Shown here: piece after piece, positions 62,539 to 64,000 of the stretch
Layout of the letters: every line of letters begins with the position of its first letter
How positions within the stretch are numbered: position 1 is the first letter of the stretch
Assembly (NCBI RefSeq): GCF_042610375.1
Contig: NZ_JBGJZL010000005.1
Span: 186,001-250,000 of the forward strand
Direction: 5' to 3'
Length of the DNA stretch: 64,000 nucleotides
Source of the DNA: CTSoil-075 sp042610375
GTDB taxonomy: Bacteria > Bacillota > Negativicutes > DSM-13327
Notes under the pieces: generated by a model
Databases searched by the model: none
The model's input: only the letters and a program-made list of their open reading frames with translations
Told to the model about the DNA's origin: nothing
Program-made: the position numbers and the translations under genes

Positions 62539-63816
62539 ATGTCAAGAAAAAAATGTCGTCGATTGCCCTTAGTATCTGCCTTAGCAACAGGTCTATTCCT
62601 TTTGAATACAAGCATATCAATGGCTGAGATTCCAGAATTGTCCTTAGATGATAGTATTGCGATGGCTCTGAAAAATAATCCATCCATTCAAATGGCCATT
62701 GCTGATAAAGAAAAGGCTGCTTGGGGTATCAAGGAAAATGAAGCGGGTAAACTGCCAACCTTATCTTTGATGAGTGGCTATAATCGATCTCCAGGTTCAT
62801 CTTCGCCAACTGATAGCTTCAACAACTCATTAAAGTTGAACTGGTCTTTATATACTGGTGGCCGTGTTGAAGGACAGATCAATCAAGCAAAACTCAATGC
62901 TGATGTAGCTAGTTTAGGTGTAACCAAAGCGCAAGAACAATTAAAGTTAGATACTACGACTGCATATTACAATGTATTACAAGGTCATAATGTGGTAAAA
63001 GTCAATCAAGAAACAGTGGATAATTTGACGCAGCATTTGAAGAATGTTAAGGCTCAATACCAAGTAGGAACAATTGCTAAGTCCGATCTATTACGGTCAG
63101 AAGTAGAATTAGCGAATGCTGAGCAAAATTTGACTAAAGCGCAGAATAACTATGATGTCGCTGTTGCCAGTTTTAATAATATGACAGGTATGCCTATGGA
63201 TAGTCAAAATATCATGAAAGATGATTTAACGTATGTGAAATATGATATGTCATTGGAAGATAGCATTAAAATGGCTCAGGAAAAACGCCCAGAAATTGCA
63301 CAATCTAAAGATAATCTTGCTATTGCTACGACAGGCATAAAAATTGCTGATAGCGGACGATTGCCGACGGTGGCTGTTAGCGCTAATGATGGCTTAAGTG
63401 GTTCAGATTTTCCAGGACAAAATAATAATTGGTCAATAGGCGTTTCTGCAAGTTGGAATATTTTTGATGCTGGAGTTACAAATTCCAAAGTGAAGGAAGC
63501 CAAAGCCAATGAAGATAAAGTCAAGGCAGGAGATCAACAAATTCGTCAAGGCATTGAACTAGAAGTTCGCCAAGCTTATTTGAGTATGAAAGAAGCTGAA
63601 GCGCGAATTGAGACATCTAAAGTGGCAGTCAGTAAAGCTGCAGAAGATTTAAAAGCTTCTCAAGCAAAATATTATGCTGGTGTAGGTACAAACATTGATG
63701 TAATTGATGCACAAATGGCTCTTACCCAAGCAAATACCAACGCGACGCAAGCGTCTTATGACTATAATGTGAATAAAGCAAAATTAGAAAAAGCTGCTGG
63801 TTTGGGAGTGAAATGA
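62539..63816 (+). CDS. TolC-family outer-membrane efflux protein
   Basis: 425 residues. A signal peptide (LVSALATGLFLLNTSISMA) is followed by two structural repeats, each starting with the OEP-type motif (LSLDDSIAMALKNNPSIQMA and MSLEDSIKMAQEKRPEIAQS) and containing long helices. KLNWSLYTGGRVEGQI and SASWNIFDAGVTNSKV are the two strand regions that build the outer-membrane barrel. GAGGAGGA precedes ATG 62539; the ATG four bases upstream opens another frame. It forms the outer-membrane duct of a tripartite exporter, so the cell should be diderm. Confidence 0.92.
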   Translation: MSRKKCRRLPLVSALATGLFLLNTSISMAEIPELSLDDSIAMALKNNPSIQMAIADKEKAAWGIKENEAGKLPTLSLMSGYNRSPGSSSPTDSFNNSLKLNWSLYTGGRVEGQINQAKLNADVASLGVTKAQEQLKLDTTTAYYNVLQGHNVVKVNQETVDNLTQHLKNVKAQYQVGTIAKSDLLRSEVELANAEQNLTKAQNNYDVAVASFNNMTGMPMDSQNIMKDDLTYVKYDMSLEDSIKMAQEKRPEIAQSKDNLAIATTGIKIADSGRLPTVAVSANDGLSGSDFPGQNNNWSIGVSASWNIFDAGVTNSKVKEAKANEDKVKAGDQQIRQGIELEVRQAYLSMKEAEARIETSKVAVSKAAEDLKASQAKYYAGVGTNIDVIDAQMALTQANTNATQASYDYNVNKAKLEKAAGLGVK

Positions 63817-63830
63817 TAGGGGGGAATTCC

Positions 63831-64000
63831 ATGCTGCTTATGTGGAAAAAAGTTTTACAGTACAAAAAATGGTTGATTGTGACAGTGGTTATCATCGTAG
63901 CAGTTGCAGGTGGGATTTATCTATATAAAGGTAAACCGACACAAGTTACACTGGGCCCAACGATAAAAGTAGAGAGAGGCGATATTTTTTCCATGGTTTC
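63831..64000 (+). CDS. HlyD/MacA-type periplasmic adaptor, N-terminal part
   Basis: ATG 63831 is preceded by GGGGGG. The visible 56 codons give a membrane anchor (WLIVTVVIIVAVAGGIYLYKG) and the start of the adaptor beta domain (VERGDIFSMV, the usual V-x-R-G-D/x-I pattern). It lies 14 bp after the TolC-family gene, so both belong to one efflux operon. Truncated by the window end; the transporter should follow. Confidence 0.85.
   Translation, partial: MLLMWKKVLQYKKWLIVTVVIIVAVAGGIYLYKGKPTQVTLGPTIKVERGDIFSMV

Overview
The window looks like chromosome of an anaerobic diderm Firmicute of the Negativicutes (Sporomusaceae, Pelosinus-like). This is inferred from AT-rich Gram-positive-style genes with strong AGGAGG ribosome sites, a one-piece pyruvate:ferredoxin oxidoreductase behind a T-box leader, an EutJ-family protein, and a TolC-type outer-membrane protein followed by a periplasmic adaptor, which requires an outer membrane. 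No rRNA, tRNA, CRISPR array or DDE transposase was seen.

Left core (1-21842): the end of a thioredoxin-like gene and ccdA; a two-component system divergent from a four-repeat protein; eutJ; a T-box leader and PFOR; a glutamate-synthase-like flavoprotein; a Cache-GGDEF diguanylate cyclase; a 47-residue Cys-rich protein missed by length cut-offs; a pyridoxamine kinase; an EamA transporter; an exported protein; a candidate noncoding RNA with its own promoter and terminator; pckA; topB; and a DUF362 ferredoxin protein. Most transcription units end in clear intrinsic terminators.

Island (about 22004-57275, 35 kb): it interrupts ppnP (nucleoside phosphorylase, DUF1255) between codons 43 and 44. 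The 5' half lies at 21875-22015 and the 3' half at 57276-57464. The island carries its own intact ppnP at 52810-53127. Each end has a pair of ATTGACAAA motifs exactly 35 bp apart, and the two pairs are inverted relative to each other. The left third is a seven-gene minus-strand mobility operon: two very large tyrosine-recombinase-like proteins, two unknown proteins, a RecD-like helicase, a third tyrosine recombinase and a small acidic protein. The rest is cargo. It holds an Avs3-like STAND NTPase with a small partner, an XRE regulator divergent from an orphan PD-(D/E)XK nuclease, a dead AAA ATPase, two small ORFs, a TerB / BrxD-like ATPase / Lhr-like helicase operon, an unknown helical protein, a frameshifted gene, the spare ppnP, and a two-gene unit (226 aa plus a 942-aa protein of unknown function) flanked by imperfect direct repeats. 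That last pair is the best candidate here for an undescribed defence system.

Right core (57276-64000): the ppnP remnant with its original terminator, an exported SGNH/GDSL esterase, a second OmpR-type two-component system, a DUF815 AAA ATPase overlapping the kinase gene tail to tail, and the start of a tripartite efflux operon (TolC family, then an HlyD-type adaptor cut by the window end).
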